From positions 14,900,940-14,955,939 of the forward strand of contig CM022666.1 of the NCBI GenBank assembly GCA_012295275.1: DNA of 55,000 nt. The letters are read 5' to 3'. Below the pieces are notes generated by a model. The model had not been told where the DNA came from. It saw only the letters and a list, made by a program, of their open reading frames with translations, and did not search any database. How positions within the stretch are numbered: the first letter of the stretch is position 1; every line of letters begins with the position of its first letter. The position numbers were made by a program, and so were the translations under genes. This DNA is from Chrysomallon squamiferum (lineage: Eukaryota; Mollusca; Gastropoda; Neomphalida; Peltospiridae). Shown in pieces: positions 1 through 13,636 of this stretch.

Positions 1-37
1 CGTAAGTATACGTTGGTATGAGCATGTAGTCTGATAA

Positions 38-73
<36 letters not shown>

Positions 74-608
74 TGAAAGACAGGAGGCAAATGTTCATAA
101 TGACAAATTCTATCACTTTGTATGTACCTATATGTATTTATATGCGTTTTATGCATTTATGTTTATATGTATGTATGTATATGACTGTGTTCGCAAACAA
201 CAACAACATCAAAAAAAAGCAGCAAAAAAGCAACAACAACAAAGTAATAACAACAACAACAAATAAATATAGTTAGCAGCTAAATACCAGTAACAGAATA
301 GATAAAGATGAATTATATCCTACAAAATTGATAAATGATGATGATGATGGTGATGACATTTATTATAACAGTGATAATTATAGTAACAGTGTGTAGTAGT
401 TATACGGAACATTTGAACGATATTTTTACTAGAAGCAGTTAAATCCATAACAAATGTCAGACATTTTAATCTGTTAATCTAATACATTACTGTCCAATGT
501 CATTATAATGTGCATACTCAATACATCAATTATTATATGTTTGTCGTCGATGTCATTATCATTTATACATGATACTGTTCATTTAGCATTTTATTTTTTA
601 TTTGATTC

Positions 609-655
<47 letters not shown>

Positions 656-2470
656 TATTACTATTATTATTATTATTATTATTATTTTGTCTTATTTTTC
701 CCGTGTTAGCGTCATTATTGTCTCGATAAATAAAAAAAAAAAAAAAATAAAAAATAAAACACGGAAACTGCCGGTTGAAATCAATCTCATTTTAAGATAA
801 TCTTTCGATGTGTATGGAATATTCGCAAAACGGAGAAAGGAAATCGTCTACGTCGAGTATCTTCGTGTTTAAATCATAACTTGTATACGCTGTCGTATTG
901 ATCCGGCAGACGGACTAATAGTCCTGTGAAAGCCACGCGAGCCTCGAGCAGCGCACGCACACTTCCGCTGTTGCCGGTTACTCCCGCCGACGTGATTAAG
1001 GCCTCGCTATCGATCTAGGCAGTGGGGGCAAGCTGGATGAATCGAGTAGAGAAGTGGCCGCCAGCGCTCCGCGTACTGAATGGTACCAGTCAAGTCCTCT
1101 TCTGATTTGTTGTGATAAATAACACGCAGACGAAATCTTCTACGTCCGCCATGTTTACTTGCGAGTTTGAACTACCAAAACTGTTTTCCTCAACTCAAAA
1201 CTGTGTTTTCCTGTTTTCTAACCAGCTCGCCACAAAGCCACGAGGCAGTTTTGTTTGTTTGTTTATTTATTTATTTATTTATATTTTTATGTTATTTATA
1301 ACAACAACAACAACAACAGTAATAATAATAATAATAAGAAGAATAATAATAATAATAATAATAATAACAAAAAAATAATAATAACAATAATATCATTATT
1401 ATTATTAATAATGACGATAATGATAACATAACTGTATTATTATTATTATTATTGTTATTATTATTTTAAATTTATGGAAGTTAGTTTCCTGAGAGAAAAA
1501 TAGTAAATAAATAAATAAAAATAAAAATAAATAAAATAAAATAAAATAAAATAAAATAAAATAAAATAAAATACGATTTACTCGTTACAAAGCAGAAGAC
1601 TGTACCGCTACATCATTATCTTAATGTCAGAGATTTTACGTTTTTAAAAATATTTTTATTTGTTTTAATTTTTTTTTTTTTTTTATCTCTATTAAGCTAA
1701 AATTACGTATTTATTTTGTATTCACACATCTATGTAGGTAGCTATGTAACGTGTGTATGCATGTATGCATGTACGTGTGATCAACACAATGTAATATTCA
1801 CATTACAAGAAGAAATGTACAGTGAGATTTCATTGAGCTCTATTTACTTCTTTCGTTTTAGTTTTCATATTCATCTCGAGTTGACTAAACCGAACACAAA
1901 ATATGAAAAATCTGAACGCCTTCCGTTACAAGACACTGAGAGCAAACTAAGCTTTGGAATGAGTTTTAATTAGGCCGACTAATCGATAATTTGTCTCTGA
2001 CAATGGCCAGGCATTCTTCTTCTTCTTCTTCTTCTTCTTCACGGAATAACGTCTTGTAGAGAAATCTGAGAATTCTCCAGCGATAAATTAATTTTTTTTT
2101 TTTTTTTTTTTTTTATGTCTCCGTCTCACTACAAGATTAAAGGGCTTGCATGTTTGTTAAACGACGTTCTTTTATCGGGGAACGGTCAAGGTGGGAGGGG
2201 TTAATATCTGCCACGCCCCTTTGTTGATGATTGCATGGCAAAGGGGTGTAATTTATACCAGGGCTAGATGAGGTCTCGTGAACCGTTGTTGCTGTCCTTT
2301 TAGTTAAATGATTCAATAGATTTATTAATATGTGATATTAAATAACGAATGTGTATATTTGTACCTATATGTATATGTCTTTCTATCTACCTATCTTTTC
2401 ATCTATCTATGTATCTATCTGTCTGTCTGTCTGTCTGTTACTCTACCTATCTATCTAATTATTCATTTTT
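1..2470. other. No gene recognised: AT-rich DNA with ATT, AAT, AAAAT and TTC microsatellites
   Basis: Simple repeats at about 608-684 (ATT), 1318-1465 (AAT/ATT on both sides), 1527-1572 (AAAAT) and 2013-2040 (TTC). Frames across them are low complexity. 880-1090 is a patch rich in G+C and CpG with no convincing exon. It could be a promoter or an unrecognised exon. Confidence 0.6.
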
Positions 2471-2487
2471 CTATCTCTATGTATAAG

Positions 2488-2489
<2 letters not shown>

Positions 2490-2573
<84 letters not shown>
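2490..2573. repeat. (TG)n microsatellite
   Basis: Perfect TG dinucleotides over about 83 bases. Confidence 0.95.
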
Positions 2574-2575
<2 letters not shown>

Positions 2576-2963
2576 TACTATTAATTTCAACAAATTTAAA
2601 TTAGAAAATAAAACAGATGACAGCCGATTTTTTAAAAAGAAACGAAACAAATCAAAACCAACAACACAGGAACCAATTTGTGTCTCTCCAGTTTGGTCTA
2701 AAATAAATAAAATAATTCTGACATCATTCCAATCCTCGACATTTTGCTGTTTCCAGAAAAAAAAAAAAAAAAAGAAAAAAAGAAGAAGAAGATACAAACA
2801 AATTGAGTTTGTAATCAATGTTCCAAAACTTTTAAAAAATCCGAGTTACTTGTGGCATAAAATCGCGGACTGACATGTCTAACTTAGAACGGAAATTTAA
2901 AATCATTTTTTATAGATTGTTGCTGCGCAGCTACAGTAATGTCAGCTGAAAGCAAATTTATCA

Positions 2964-3910
<947 letters not shown>

Positions 3911-3912
<2 letters not shown>

Positions 3913-4639
3913 TCTATCAACCTAATTTATTATTATTTTTTATTTTTTTTTTATTTTTTTTACTTATTTGTTTGTTTATTTGTTTATTTATTTGTTACAA
4001 TTATTAACGTATAACCTAGATGTGTGTGTGTATGTTTCATGTTAAAGCAAACATTTTATTATTTGATATCTGGCGCACGTGTCACGTTGTGATATATCTC
4101 TGGTTTCACTTGAACTGTTTGCGGTGTGAACTTCACTATTGATTGACTGCTGCTTATGAAGCCTATGAATATATCGCCTCGAAATTCTTTCTAGTTTCTG
4201 CAAATAGTCTGCATCAATTTCCTCAACCTTCGGGCTCAGTGGGAGTCGTGTCATCTTTTCAGTTTTACAGTATTTTTATTTTTATTTTTATTTCTATTTT
4301 TATTTCTATTTTTATTTTTTTTTCTGAGCATTTACTGGATCCCTTACACAACACAACACAATACACACACACACGACACACACACAAACACACACACGAC
4401 ACACAACACACACACACCGAGACATTCTTTTATAGATTTTACGTACTGTACAATACATAAATACTGTTTAAATTGTCGTTGTTGTTGTTGTTGTTGATGA
4501 TGTTGTTGATGTTGTTGTTGTAATTGTTGTTGTTGTTGTAGTTGTTGTTGTTGTTGATGATGTTGATGTTGATGTTGATGTTGTTGTTGTAATTGTTGTT
4601 GTTGTTGTTGTTGTTGTTGAAGGTTCTGTGACAATCAAA
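3911..4639. other. No gene recognised; T-rich DNA with AC and GTT repeats
   Basis: Degenerate GTT/GAT trinucleotide array at about 4475-4620; AC-rich text at 4340-4420. A 70-codon minus-strand frame at 4042-4254 is not low complexity, but has no recognisable domain and no context. Confidence 0.5.
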
Positions 4640-4935
4640 CAAATTAAGCCTGGACTACAGTCTCCACCCCGTACACTTTCCCTGTAACCTTTCTCCCTCC
4701 TGCGTCACCCCGACCGCTCGTTTCAACCTGACACCCAATCAGAATGTCAACGTAACCCAATTTGCATCTTCTGTGTCGGTGATTAAGCGCTGAAAACGAG
4801 AGGTCGTCGTCAGGGCGAATGTCAAAGTTAGCAGTGACATACAGTGGTTTGTCAGGCAGCCGGAAATTACGTCACAACCAGAATCACGTGTTTGACGTAA
4901 AATTCGTTTTTGTCACGTTTGAATCAGACGTTCGT
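4640..4935. promoter_or_regulatory. Candidate regulatory block in single-copy DNA
   Basis: In a patch free of simple repeats: CCAATCAG at 4735-4742, octamer ATTTGCAT at 4760-4767, TACGTCAC at 4868-4875, E-box CACGTG at 4885-4890 and CRE-like TGACGTAA at 4893-4900. These are generic motifs; the claim rests on clustering. No gene start is tied to it, though the NALF gene lies 7.5 kb downstream. Confidence 0.25.
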
Positions 4936-5048
4936 GAATCGGTGTGAATAAATGAGCAATCGACTGGATATTTTATTCGACAAGAGAAATTTTTCGGTTT
5001 GAAGTATTTAGTTAGTGTTTAATGTTTGCTGATAATAAGATATATATA

Positions 5049-5051
<3 letters not shown>

Positions 5052-5135
<84 letters not shown>
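5052..5135. repeat. (GA)n microsatellite
   Basis: Pure GA, about 83 bases. Confidence 0.95.
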
Positions 5136-5137
<2 letters not shown>

Positions 5138-5568
5138 ATATCGATATATACAGACAGAGATATATGTAGATAGACAGATAAAGATAGATTAATAAATACA
5201 CAAACACACAGAGATAGAAAGATGAAAAAAAAAAAAAAAAAAAATTTCAATAATGCGAAGTGTTCGGAATAGATCTCGTGATCTCTGGTTTTCTCATTTC
5301 ACTACATCTTCTGAACAAGCTGTAAAACCAACGTCAGCCGTTCTCGTGAGCTCTTGTTTGCAGTCATTATCTAATAAGTCAGCGAATAATAACATTATTC
5401 CGTCGTAAATCGTCCTTGTAACTGTCACCATCTGCGTATTGACAGCAGTTTCTGTCGTCCTGAAATAATAGGATTTAACACCATGTTATCTCCAGATCCG
5501 CCATTTTCAGTTCTTATCAGTCGCTGTTTGTGTTGTGTCATTTTCTTTTCTTAAACTAGAAAGAAAGA

Positions 5569-5570
5569 TG

Positions 5571-5637
<67 letters not shown>

Positions 5638-5742
5638 GGATGGATGGATGGATGGATGGATGGATGGATGGATGGATGGATGGATGGATGGATGGATGGA
5701 TGGATGGATGGATGAATGAAGAGATAGATAGATAGATAGATT

Positions 5743-5781
<39 letters not shown>

Positions 5782-5816
5782 GGATGGATGGATGGATGGA
5801 TGGATGGATGGATGGA
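5569..5816. repeat. Compound GATA / GGAT tetranucleotide array
   Basis: GATA (about 5569-5636), then GGAT (about 5637-5712), a short break, GATA again (about 5720-5780), then GGAT (about 5781-5816). The two-part block appears twice in the same order. Confidence 0.93.
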
Positions 5817-5919
5817 TATTAAAATTAAATATGAAACTAGGTAACAGATTTATAAAATGTGAAGAATAAAAACTAGTTATATTTATATTGTTACAGTTGT
5901 AGTGGATGTGACTTTATGT

Positions 5920-5920
5920 A

Positions 5921-5952
<32 letters not shown>

Positions 5953-6077
5953 AGTATGTATGTATGTATGTACGTATGTATTTTTATATTGTTGCTGTTG
6001 TTTTCTTCTCTTATTTTTTTGTATTTACTATAACTTTTATTATATTCTCTCTCTCTCTCTCTTTCTCTCTTTCTCTC

Positions 6078-6121
<44 letters not shown>

Positions 6122-6437
6122 AAATATATAAAAGATAGACATATAACAATTAGTACTATTAAAGTGGCTGAAAATGTCGTCAATCACTCATTAGGGACAG
6201 AGAACTGTCAGTAATATTTGTTATTGCTGTCATGTAATTAAGCTTTAATTTGAAACATGTCAGTTTAATTTTCTCGCTCCTCGGCTTGCATTAGATTTAT
6301 CTCCCTTACTGACAGTTTTCACTGTTATCAGCGTTAACGAAAATAGCATTCGGTTCATAACTTCACTTTCATTTCTTGTTAGTAGACAAGATAGTAGCGT
6401 TTAAGTTAAATATGCCATTTTCTTTTATTTTATTTCT

Positions 6438-6484
<47 letters not shown>

Positions 6485-6508
6485 TTATTGTTATCATTAT
6501 TGTTGTTG

Positions 6509-6558
<50 letters not shown>

Positions 6559-6698
6559 TGTTTTTTTTTTTTTCCTCTTTTTTTTTTTTTTTTTTTTTTT
6601 TTCTTTCTTTTTGTTAGTGTTAATGAAAATAGTATTTTATTTACAATACGTCGTTTCATTCGTAGTAGATCTGGTTATGTTTATTTCAGTATGTTTGT

Positions 6699-6756
<58 letters not shown>

Positions 6757-6760
6757 GTCT
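5920..6760. repeat. Cluster of GTAT, CT/CTTT, T, ATT microsatellites
   Basis: GTAT about 5925-5975; CT with CTTT about 6046-6118; poly-T with ATT about 6444-6612; CT about 6704-6753. Unique text at 6120-6440 shows no gene. Confidence 0.85.
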
Positions 6761-6769
6761 GAAAATAAG

Positions 6770-7200
6770 TAAATACGTCAAAACTGTCTTATATTACGTG
6801 ATTTGGGGGTACATCTGGAACGGGAAATAGATTAATTGTCTTACCGAAGAAAAGGAATGAGCATGCATATTACGTGTGCGGGTGTGTGTGTGTGTGTGCG
6901 AGCACGCGCACGTGTGAGATACTTTCATATGTAGGTGATGACCTGCATAAGACTGAGTACTTAGTTAATCAGAAGCGTACATCGCTACTGGTAACAGACT
7001 TAAACCTCGAGTCTAAAGAGAATTATTACTGCCCGAGACATCAGAAGCGTTTGTACTGTTAACTGTTTACACGTGTGATGATGTGTTCACTTTGTTTGTA
7101 CTCGTTCCAGTTCGTTCTGGAAATAAGACGTTCATCACGTGCCTGCTTCGCGCAGCGAAGATGAAAAACTTTCGTTGATGACGTTGATTGGGTGACTGTT
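6770..7200. other. Single-copy DNA, no gene recognised
   Basis: Mixed composition with a short GT run near 6880. No domain or splice-supported exon seen. Confidence 0.5.
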
Positions 7201-7202
7201 CG

Positions 7203-7660
7203 CGTTATGTTAAACGATACGTGTTATGTTAGTTATGTTAACAGTTTGTTGTTACATTAATTATGTTAGAAAGTGTGTTACATTAATTATGTTAATTTGT
7301 AGACTTGTCATTATAGATACGTTAAAGAGAATATCTTATTTTGTGTACGTTAAACTGTAAGCCCCTATGCGTTACATTAGTTATGTTACATTAACTTTGT
7401 TAAATAGTTGATGTTAAACTGTTCATGTTCGATTTTTTTTTGGTTAAAGAGTTTCTTCCATTAATTATATTAAAAAGTTTTTTGTTGCATTAATAGTTTA
7501 AACAGTCTGTGCCACATTAATTATGTTAAGCACTATGTATTAAATTAATTTGGTTAAATACGATGTGCTACATTAATTGCGGTCAAACAGTAAACCTAAT
7601 TCATAATGTGAAGAAGTATGACCGGTATTAATTACATTAGTCTGAGGAACATTAATTTGT
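7203..7660. repeat. Degenerate minisatellite with ACATTAATTATGTTA core
   Basis: The 15-mer ACATTAATTATGTTA is exact at 7254-7268, 7280-7294 and 7514-7528. Close variants occur near 7375, 7459, 7484, 7540, 7569, 7626 and 7650. Intervening text often reads AAACAGT or AAAGTxTGT. The core is nearly its own reverse complement. Confidence 0.7.
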
Positions 7661-7739
7661 TATTTTATTTTATTTTTTTTTTTTTTTTTAAATGACAGTA
7701 ATTAAGTTAATTACGTTCAGCCGGATTTCTCTCGTTTAT

Positions 7740-8640
7740 TTAGAAACAGGGCATCCATATGCAAGTCTGAATACATCACAGAATTAAACTCATGGAACGC
7801 GAAACTTCAAAACAGGGGGCCGCGCCTCTATCGAACGAAAACCCGAACAAATTTCTTTCATCGAGTTACTGGCTACTGTCACTCCTCTGAGCTATACAGA
7901 GGAAGTATTTGCAACTTAGTCAAGCAGCTAATGATTCTTGAATGCACTTTATAGCGATAAAATCTTCGTCTAATACTGCAGAGCGCCACTTCTTCTCTCT
8001 CTCTCTTTTTTTTTTTTTTTTTTTTTTTTGTGTTCTGTTTCGCCAAACCCAGCGAGCTTTGCCAATCCAGTTATTGCAAAATAGTGTCGACGATCCATTT
8101 CCCTGTTTTTGTAGTGCAAAACCTCGCCTATTGATTTGTAATTGTTCGCGTTACTCATATTTCAGAAACATCTTTGCGAGGTCTTGTGCCTTTAATGATT
8201 TTCCGTGTCGAACTTTAGTTTCTCATTGATCTCTGAGGGTGGGGGGGAGTTGTCTAAGAGTTGGGAAGAAATAGGATGCCCTGCTCAGGATGAATGTAAG
8301 ATGGTATCACTTTGGGAACCGTGAGTTGGTTGATGCAGCAGCGATTTAGAACTTTTCCTTCATGTAAAAGCGAGTTCTGATAGGTTTTTTCTCGGAGTTC
8401 GTTTTATGAGGTACGAGATCGTCAGTAGACTTTAGTGTTCAAGAAATTTTTTGTTAAACGCAAGGTGTGGCCGCTGTCACGTGATTTGATAAAAAAAAAA
8501 AAAAAAAAAATGATAATTTTCTATGTGAATGCATTTTAAAAATAATCCCATATAATAACTCTAGCATTGATATCATTTCTTTCTTCTCTCTCGTATAAAC
8601 ATTGTAGATTTAATCTACAAGAATGTGATACTTAATTTTC
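7740..8640. other. Single-copy DNA, no gene recognised
   Basis: Moderate complexity with two homopolymer runs (T about 8007-8029, A about 8491-8510). Frames contain normal-looking residues, but none has a domain or paired splice sites. Confidence 0.5.
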
Positions 8641-8980
8641 TGTCTGTCTTTCTGTCTGTTTTTCTCTCTTTCTATCTTTCTAGCTGTCTGTCTAACTGTA
8701 TATACACGCAAACACACACACGCACATGGATACATGCACATACAGAAACCCATTCATATAGATAGATGAATAGATAGATACAGATATATAAATAGACATA
8801 TAGAGATAGATAGAGAGATAGACAGACATACAGAGAGACAGACTGATAAAAGAGACAGACAGACAGATAGATAAATATATATATAGATAGAAAGATAGGC
8901 AAACAGACATACATATGATAGATAGAGAGTCAGATAGAGACAAATAGATAGACATATATATATATAAATATATACATACA

Positions 8981-9012
<32 letters not shown>

Positions 9013-9030
9013 CACATACAAACACAGATG
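8640..9030. repeat. Degenerate GATA/ACAG/ATAC tetranucleotide region
   Basis: Interleaved TCTG, AGAT, GACA and CATA motifs, ending in a clean ATAC run at about 8972-9015. Confidence 0.8.
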
Positions 9031-9039
9031 CAGATAACT

Positions 9040-9932
9040 CATAATTTCGAGAATTAAATTGTTTATATTGTCACTGCTTTGATACATTACAATGTTTCTG
9101 ATGTTCACAAGCGTTTAAAAATTTCCTCTGCGTTCAGACTACGGGATTTCATTATTATACAATTATAATCTTCTCTAATCGGCTAACTGGATTATATTTC
9201 TGTCCAGCTTCTAAACGTTTATCTCTATCGATTGCTGTGAAACACGATGTCGGTCATTCACATACGATCACACACCGCTTTCTCTCTTTAATGAGTTTTT
9301 GCCATTGATTTATCCCACGTGGCTGTCTCATAGATCAATCTGTGACTGAAAGATTAAAAATCCACATTCTATCCAAGAAACAATTTTCTCGGATTTTTCT
9401 TTTTAACGAACTTTGAACTCTTTACAGCAAAGCCGGGGGATAATCATCATTTGACATACATCGTCGTGCATGTTATTTATAACGAAGATAACAAAAAAAA
9501 ACGGAATGAGATAACAAAAAAATAAATAAATAAATAAATTAAAAAGGAGAGACGTTTGCAAATCTCTGCCTCCCCCCCCCTCCCTTTTCTGGCTCAGACC
9601 GAATTAACGTCCGAGAACGACCGCAAAAATATTAATCGCAGCGGGTCTTGCTGAATACCGAGCTTGGCCGCACCAATCCATCATTTCTTTGAGCTGTTAG
9701 TTCGTAATATCTCCACGTCTGAAAGAAGAGAGATTGTTTACGAGATCATTTACCACACCCTTGCTGAATGGAGATTCCATTTCGCCGACATTGATTGTGA
9801 AGGCGTGTAGAACATTCATAGATAATGTCTTTGCAATACTGGAGAGAGAGGGAAAAAAATAAAATAAAATAGAAGCAGAAGAAAAAAATACGTTTTAGAT
9901 TGCTTCCTTTTTTTTTTTTTTTTTTTCTTTGA

Positions 9933-9967
<35 letters not shown>

Positions 9968-10260
9968 CATGGCAAAAAAAAGAAGAAATTGGCTCTTTTA
10001 CTTCCTATGATTGTTTTATTTGTTTCTGCGTGCGCGAACGCAAGCGAATGTTTACGAGTTGTGTAAGTAATCATGATCGTACAATACAGAAAATCTCACG
10101 CATACGTACATACGTATATATATATATATATCGACACAGGCGTGTATGAATGAATTATTTCTTTACTTCATTACTTTTTCTTTCCTCTTTAATTTTTTTT
10201 TTTTTTTTCCCCTAAAAGTAAAAAAACAACAACTAAACAACAACAATGAAACATTAAAAT
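9040..10260. other. Single-copy DNA with poly-T runs, no gene recognised
   Basis: Contains poly-T at 9910-9964 and mixed-composition text at 9590-9730. No exon supported. Confidence 0.45.
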
Positions 10261-10284
10261 TCAAGATTTCAATCAATCGGGGTC

Positions 10285-10310
10285 GCTCTCTCTCTGTCTC
10301 TCTCTCTTAG

Positions 10311-10350
<40 letters not shown>

Positions 10351-10365
10351 AGTCTCTCTCTCTCT

Positions 10366-10437
<72 letters not shown>

Positions 10438-10446
10438 TTCTATCTA
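10285..10446. repeat. Imperfect (CT)n array
   Basis: CT with scattered GTCT, TTAG and TCA interruptions. Confidence 0.9.
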
Positions 10447-11094
10447 ATATTTCTGTCTTTCTTTCTCTCTATCCATCGATCCATCCATCTTCTTCCGTCT
10501 ATGCGAGGGTTTGGTTGTGTGTGTATAAACAAAAACAAACAAAAAAAAAAAACACCAAATAAGACTTTCAGCAACATGCTCCTCTGTTTCTGCTAAGAGC
10601 AGAGATAACTTAGTTTTCGCTGCGATCTGGAGCAAGCCAGTGAGCTCGGAGATCGCAGACGGAGTTTATCGCTGATTTAATCTGTTTTAAATGTCTCCTC
10701 TCTCGTTGCGTTGCTCGCAGCTTCTCCATGTTGCGACTCTCTCTCTCTCTTCTCCCTGGCACCTCTCCATCTCCACTCAGCCTCCTCCGCTACAGTGCAA
10801 TCAATGGCACGAGATGAATTTCTTTTTGATTGCCGCGATCAGCAGACTTTTCTCCAGCTGTCTGTCAGATACACGCTAGCCTGGCAGAACGGCAGGTGGA
10901 CGGGAGGTGAAAGGTCATTGCTCTGGCAGCAGTGATTTATCATTGCTCTCAAAAGAGAATGAAGGGTTTTACTTATGACTATATGATGTGTGTGTGTTTA
11001 TGTACACATATGTATATATATATATACACACAAACATATACATATTTATATACATGCTTGTGTATGTATGGATGTATGTATGTATATGTTGTAT

Positions 11095-11135
<41 letters not shown>

Positions 11136-11812
11136 GTGTGTTGTGTGTATGTTTCTTTTTTGTGCATATGGGTGTACGTCTGTCCGTATGTACATGGTGT
11201 GTCTTATTCTTTCCACATTAAAATGTTACGAGACTATCCACAGTTCTGATCTAATCTTGTTTAAACAAGTCACAGAAGCCCCACGGTTTATCGTTTTCAC
11301 TGAACTCCGAAAATATTTGAGTCAAGGGGAGACAACCTTTTTATTGCCAATCTAGCGAGAACTCTTTTTCGCCTGAATTAACTTAAGCCTCTGAACAACT
11401 GATTGAAGTTGCATGTAAAAAACCGCGATTTTAAAGACAAACGACCATGAAAAATTTCCCAACACATAATTGCTTCTTTACGTTCGAACGATCATAAAAT
11501 TTATCCGAAACTGTAATTCTACAGACTGACAGCAAATATGTGATTGATCATAAAAGAGCCAGGAACTACCAACCGAAAAGAATTTTTAACGTAACTGTCT
11601 TCAGATGGCTAAATCGTTTACATCCGTGCCAATACTGTGCAACAACAAGCTGAGAATCCTAGGTTCCATTCTCTGTTAGGGAATGATCAGTGATGAAACA
11701 AACAATTATCTATTCCTTGCCGTTACTACTAGTTTTACTGGTACAACAACTACTACTACTACTACTATAATAATAATAATAATAATTATTATTATTAATG
11801 ATACTTGTATTT

Positions 11813-11847
<35 letters not shown>

Positions 11848-11897
11848 GCTTTTTTGTTTATCCATTTATCTAATTATTTATCTATATGCATATCTGT

Positions 11898-11943
<46 letters not shown>

Positions 11944-12418
11944 GATCTAAACTAAATATATATATTATAGCTATGTATCTATCTGACCAACTATCTACAT
12001 GTGAATTATTAAAAAATTCAGGTACCCCAACGATATCGTCATCAGAATAATCATCATTATCAACTACAGCATTATCATGAACCACCACAAAAAGTTTCCC
12101 AGCTAATATATATGTTTTTTTTTTTTTTTTTTTTTTGTTGTTGTTTTTTTTATTTCAGATATTCTCTATCAAATAATTTCATTAGCTGCCTCAAACCTAA
12201 ATCAAATTTAGATTTCAGGTATATATCTCATCGACAGCCTCATCATCATCATCATCATCATCATCATCAACAACATCATCAACTAGAAAAGTGCCTACTA
12301 ATACTCCTCAGTTTCAGATATTCGCTGTCAAGCAGCTGGTTCGTTCTTAACACGTTCCTAGGTAAACGTTTCTCCCACGTTTTTCTCATCTCTCTCTTTT
12401 TTTTCTGTCTTCTTGCAG
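10447..12418. other. Upstream of and intron before the NALF exon; no exon recognised
   Basis: GC-richer text at 10560-10940 has open frames, but no family match or paired splice sites. Repeats: GT about 11095-11135, AC about 11817-11843, TATC about 11896-11943, ATC about 12240-12270. The missing 5' NALF exon was looked for here and not found. Confidence 0.45.
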
Positions 12419-12584
12419 GTGGCCTACAAAAACTGGCTATGCGCAAACCAACTTCCTTACTTCCTGTCAGGGCAGCAGGTTCTGCCCTGCTCTGATTTTT
12501 GTAAACGGGTTGAGGAGAAGTGCCCATTTTTTCGTCCTATAAATGATGAAACTCATGTTGGGGATCCAAGTTTTATATGCAAAG
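12419..12584 (+). CDS. NALCN channel auxiliary factor (FAM155/NALF) family, internal exon
   Basis: The exon encodes 55 codons plus one base. It follows a pyrimidine-rich tract ending in AG at 12417-12418 and is closed by a GTAAGA donor at 12585. The peptide has five cysteines (exon residues 8, 24, 28, 35, 54) in the order AYKNWLC, then LPCSDFCKRVEEKCPF, then DETHVGDPSFIC. The CxxxC-xVExxCPFxxP-xxDE-xxG-xPSFIC pattern is the signature of the extracellular cysteine-rich domain of FAM155A/B and nematode NLF-1, relatives of yeast Mid1. These proteins assist folding, surface delivery and gating of the NALCN sodium-leak channel. The reading frame closes correctly onto the exon at 13637. The upstream exon, which should carry the signal/TM segment and first cysteines, was not found here and is probably further 5'. 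Family assignment is by motif memory, not search. Confidence 0.75.
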
Positions 12585-12613
12585 GTAAGAGTAAAATGTC
12601 ACAGGAAGAGAGA

Positions 12614-12880
12614 GCGGAGTTTTGTGTGTGTGTGTGTGTGTGTGCGTCCGTGGGTGCGTGTGAAATATTCTCAAGCATGTATAAATATGTGTGTGTGTGT
12701 GAGTTATTTTTGTGTGTGTGTGTGTTTGAGAATACCTATATATTTGATTATATATCATTATAAGAATGCTTACATTTGTATGTATCATGATGTCTATGCA
12801 TGTATGAATATATATTTTATGTGTGTGTGTCTGTGTGTTTGTGTGTGTCTCTGTGTGTGTTTGTGTGTCTGTGTGTCTGT
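12614..12880. repeat. Degenerate GT repeats inside the NALF intron
   Basis: Several GT runs separated by TATGTAT-like text; non-coding. Confidence 0.85.
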
Positions 12881-13230
12881 ACGTCATTACATTTAGTCGT
12901 GTGTCTATAACGTGAAATAAAGTTACGTCTCCGACTGTGAACAAAGACGTAGTTTCTCGCAGACTTTCGTCTACATTTGATTATCTTCCTTGCATCTGTG
13001 TGAGTAAGTAGATTTTCTCTTAACACTTTTAACCAAATTAGTTTACACAACGCCATACCGGACGTCGTCACGTCCTAATACATCGTCCTTCCTTCAGAAA
13101 CCTCCTGTCAAGGGAAATAATTCTGATAAAACTCAGTTACTGAAGTGAACATCAGGCGGGTTTAGTGAGAGAGTGCTGAAGAAAGACGCTGTCAGTGTTT
13201 GTTGTTGTTGTTTGTTCTTTTTTTGTCGTT

Positions 13231-13232
<2 letters not shown>

Positions 13233-13267
<35 letters not shown>

Positions 13268-13345
13268 TAATGTTTATTTATTTATTTATTTATTTATTTA
13301 TTTTTTTATTTTTATTTATTTATTTTTTTTTTTTTTTTATTTGTT
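13233..13345. repeat. Poly-T / TTTA repeat inside the NALF intron
   Basis: T runs flanking a TTTA array. Confidence 0.9.
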
Positions 13346-13453
13346 AACTATATGAGCATAGAACGGACCTTCAGTGTTTAGGATACAGTGAGAGAAAGTC
13401 ACAGAGAGAGAGAGAGAGAAATGAGAAACAGACAGAAAGAAAGAGAGTGGGGC

Positions 13454-13563
<110 letters not shown>

Positions 13564-13636
13564 TAGAGACAGAGAAAGAGAGAGAGATGATGATTAATAA
13601 ATTTCAGAAACATTTATCAAACTCTTTGCATTTCAG

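Noticed and set aside
4042-4254. 70-codon minus-strand frame of normal composition (MTRLPLSPKVEEIDADYLQK...)
   Set aside because: No recognisable domain, no splice partner or homologue in the window; could be chance or an old transposon piece.
4344-4634. Poly-Gln / poly-Asn minus-strand frames
   Set aside because: Produced by the GTT/GAT trinucleotide array; no non-repeat protein sequence or splice context.
10711-10935. 74-codon plus-strand frame upstream of the NALF exon
   Set aside because: It lacks the cysteine pattern expected of the missing NALF exon and has no convincing donor.
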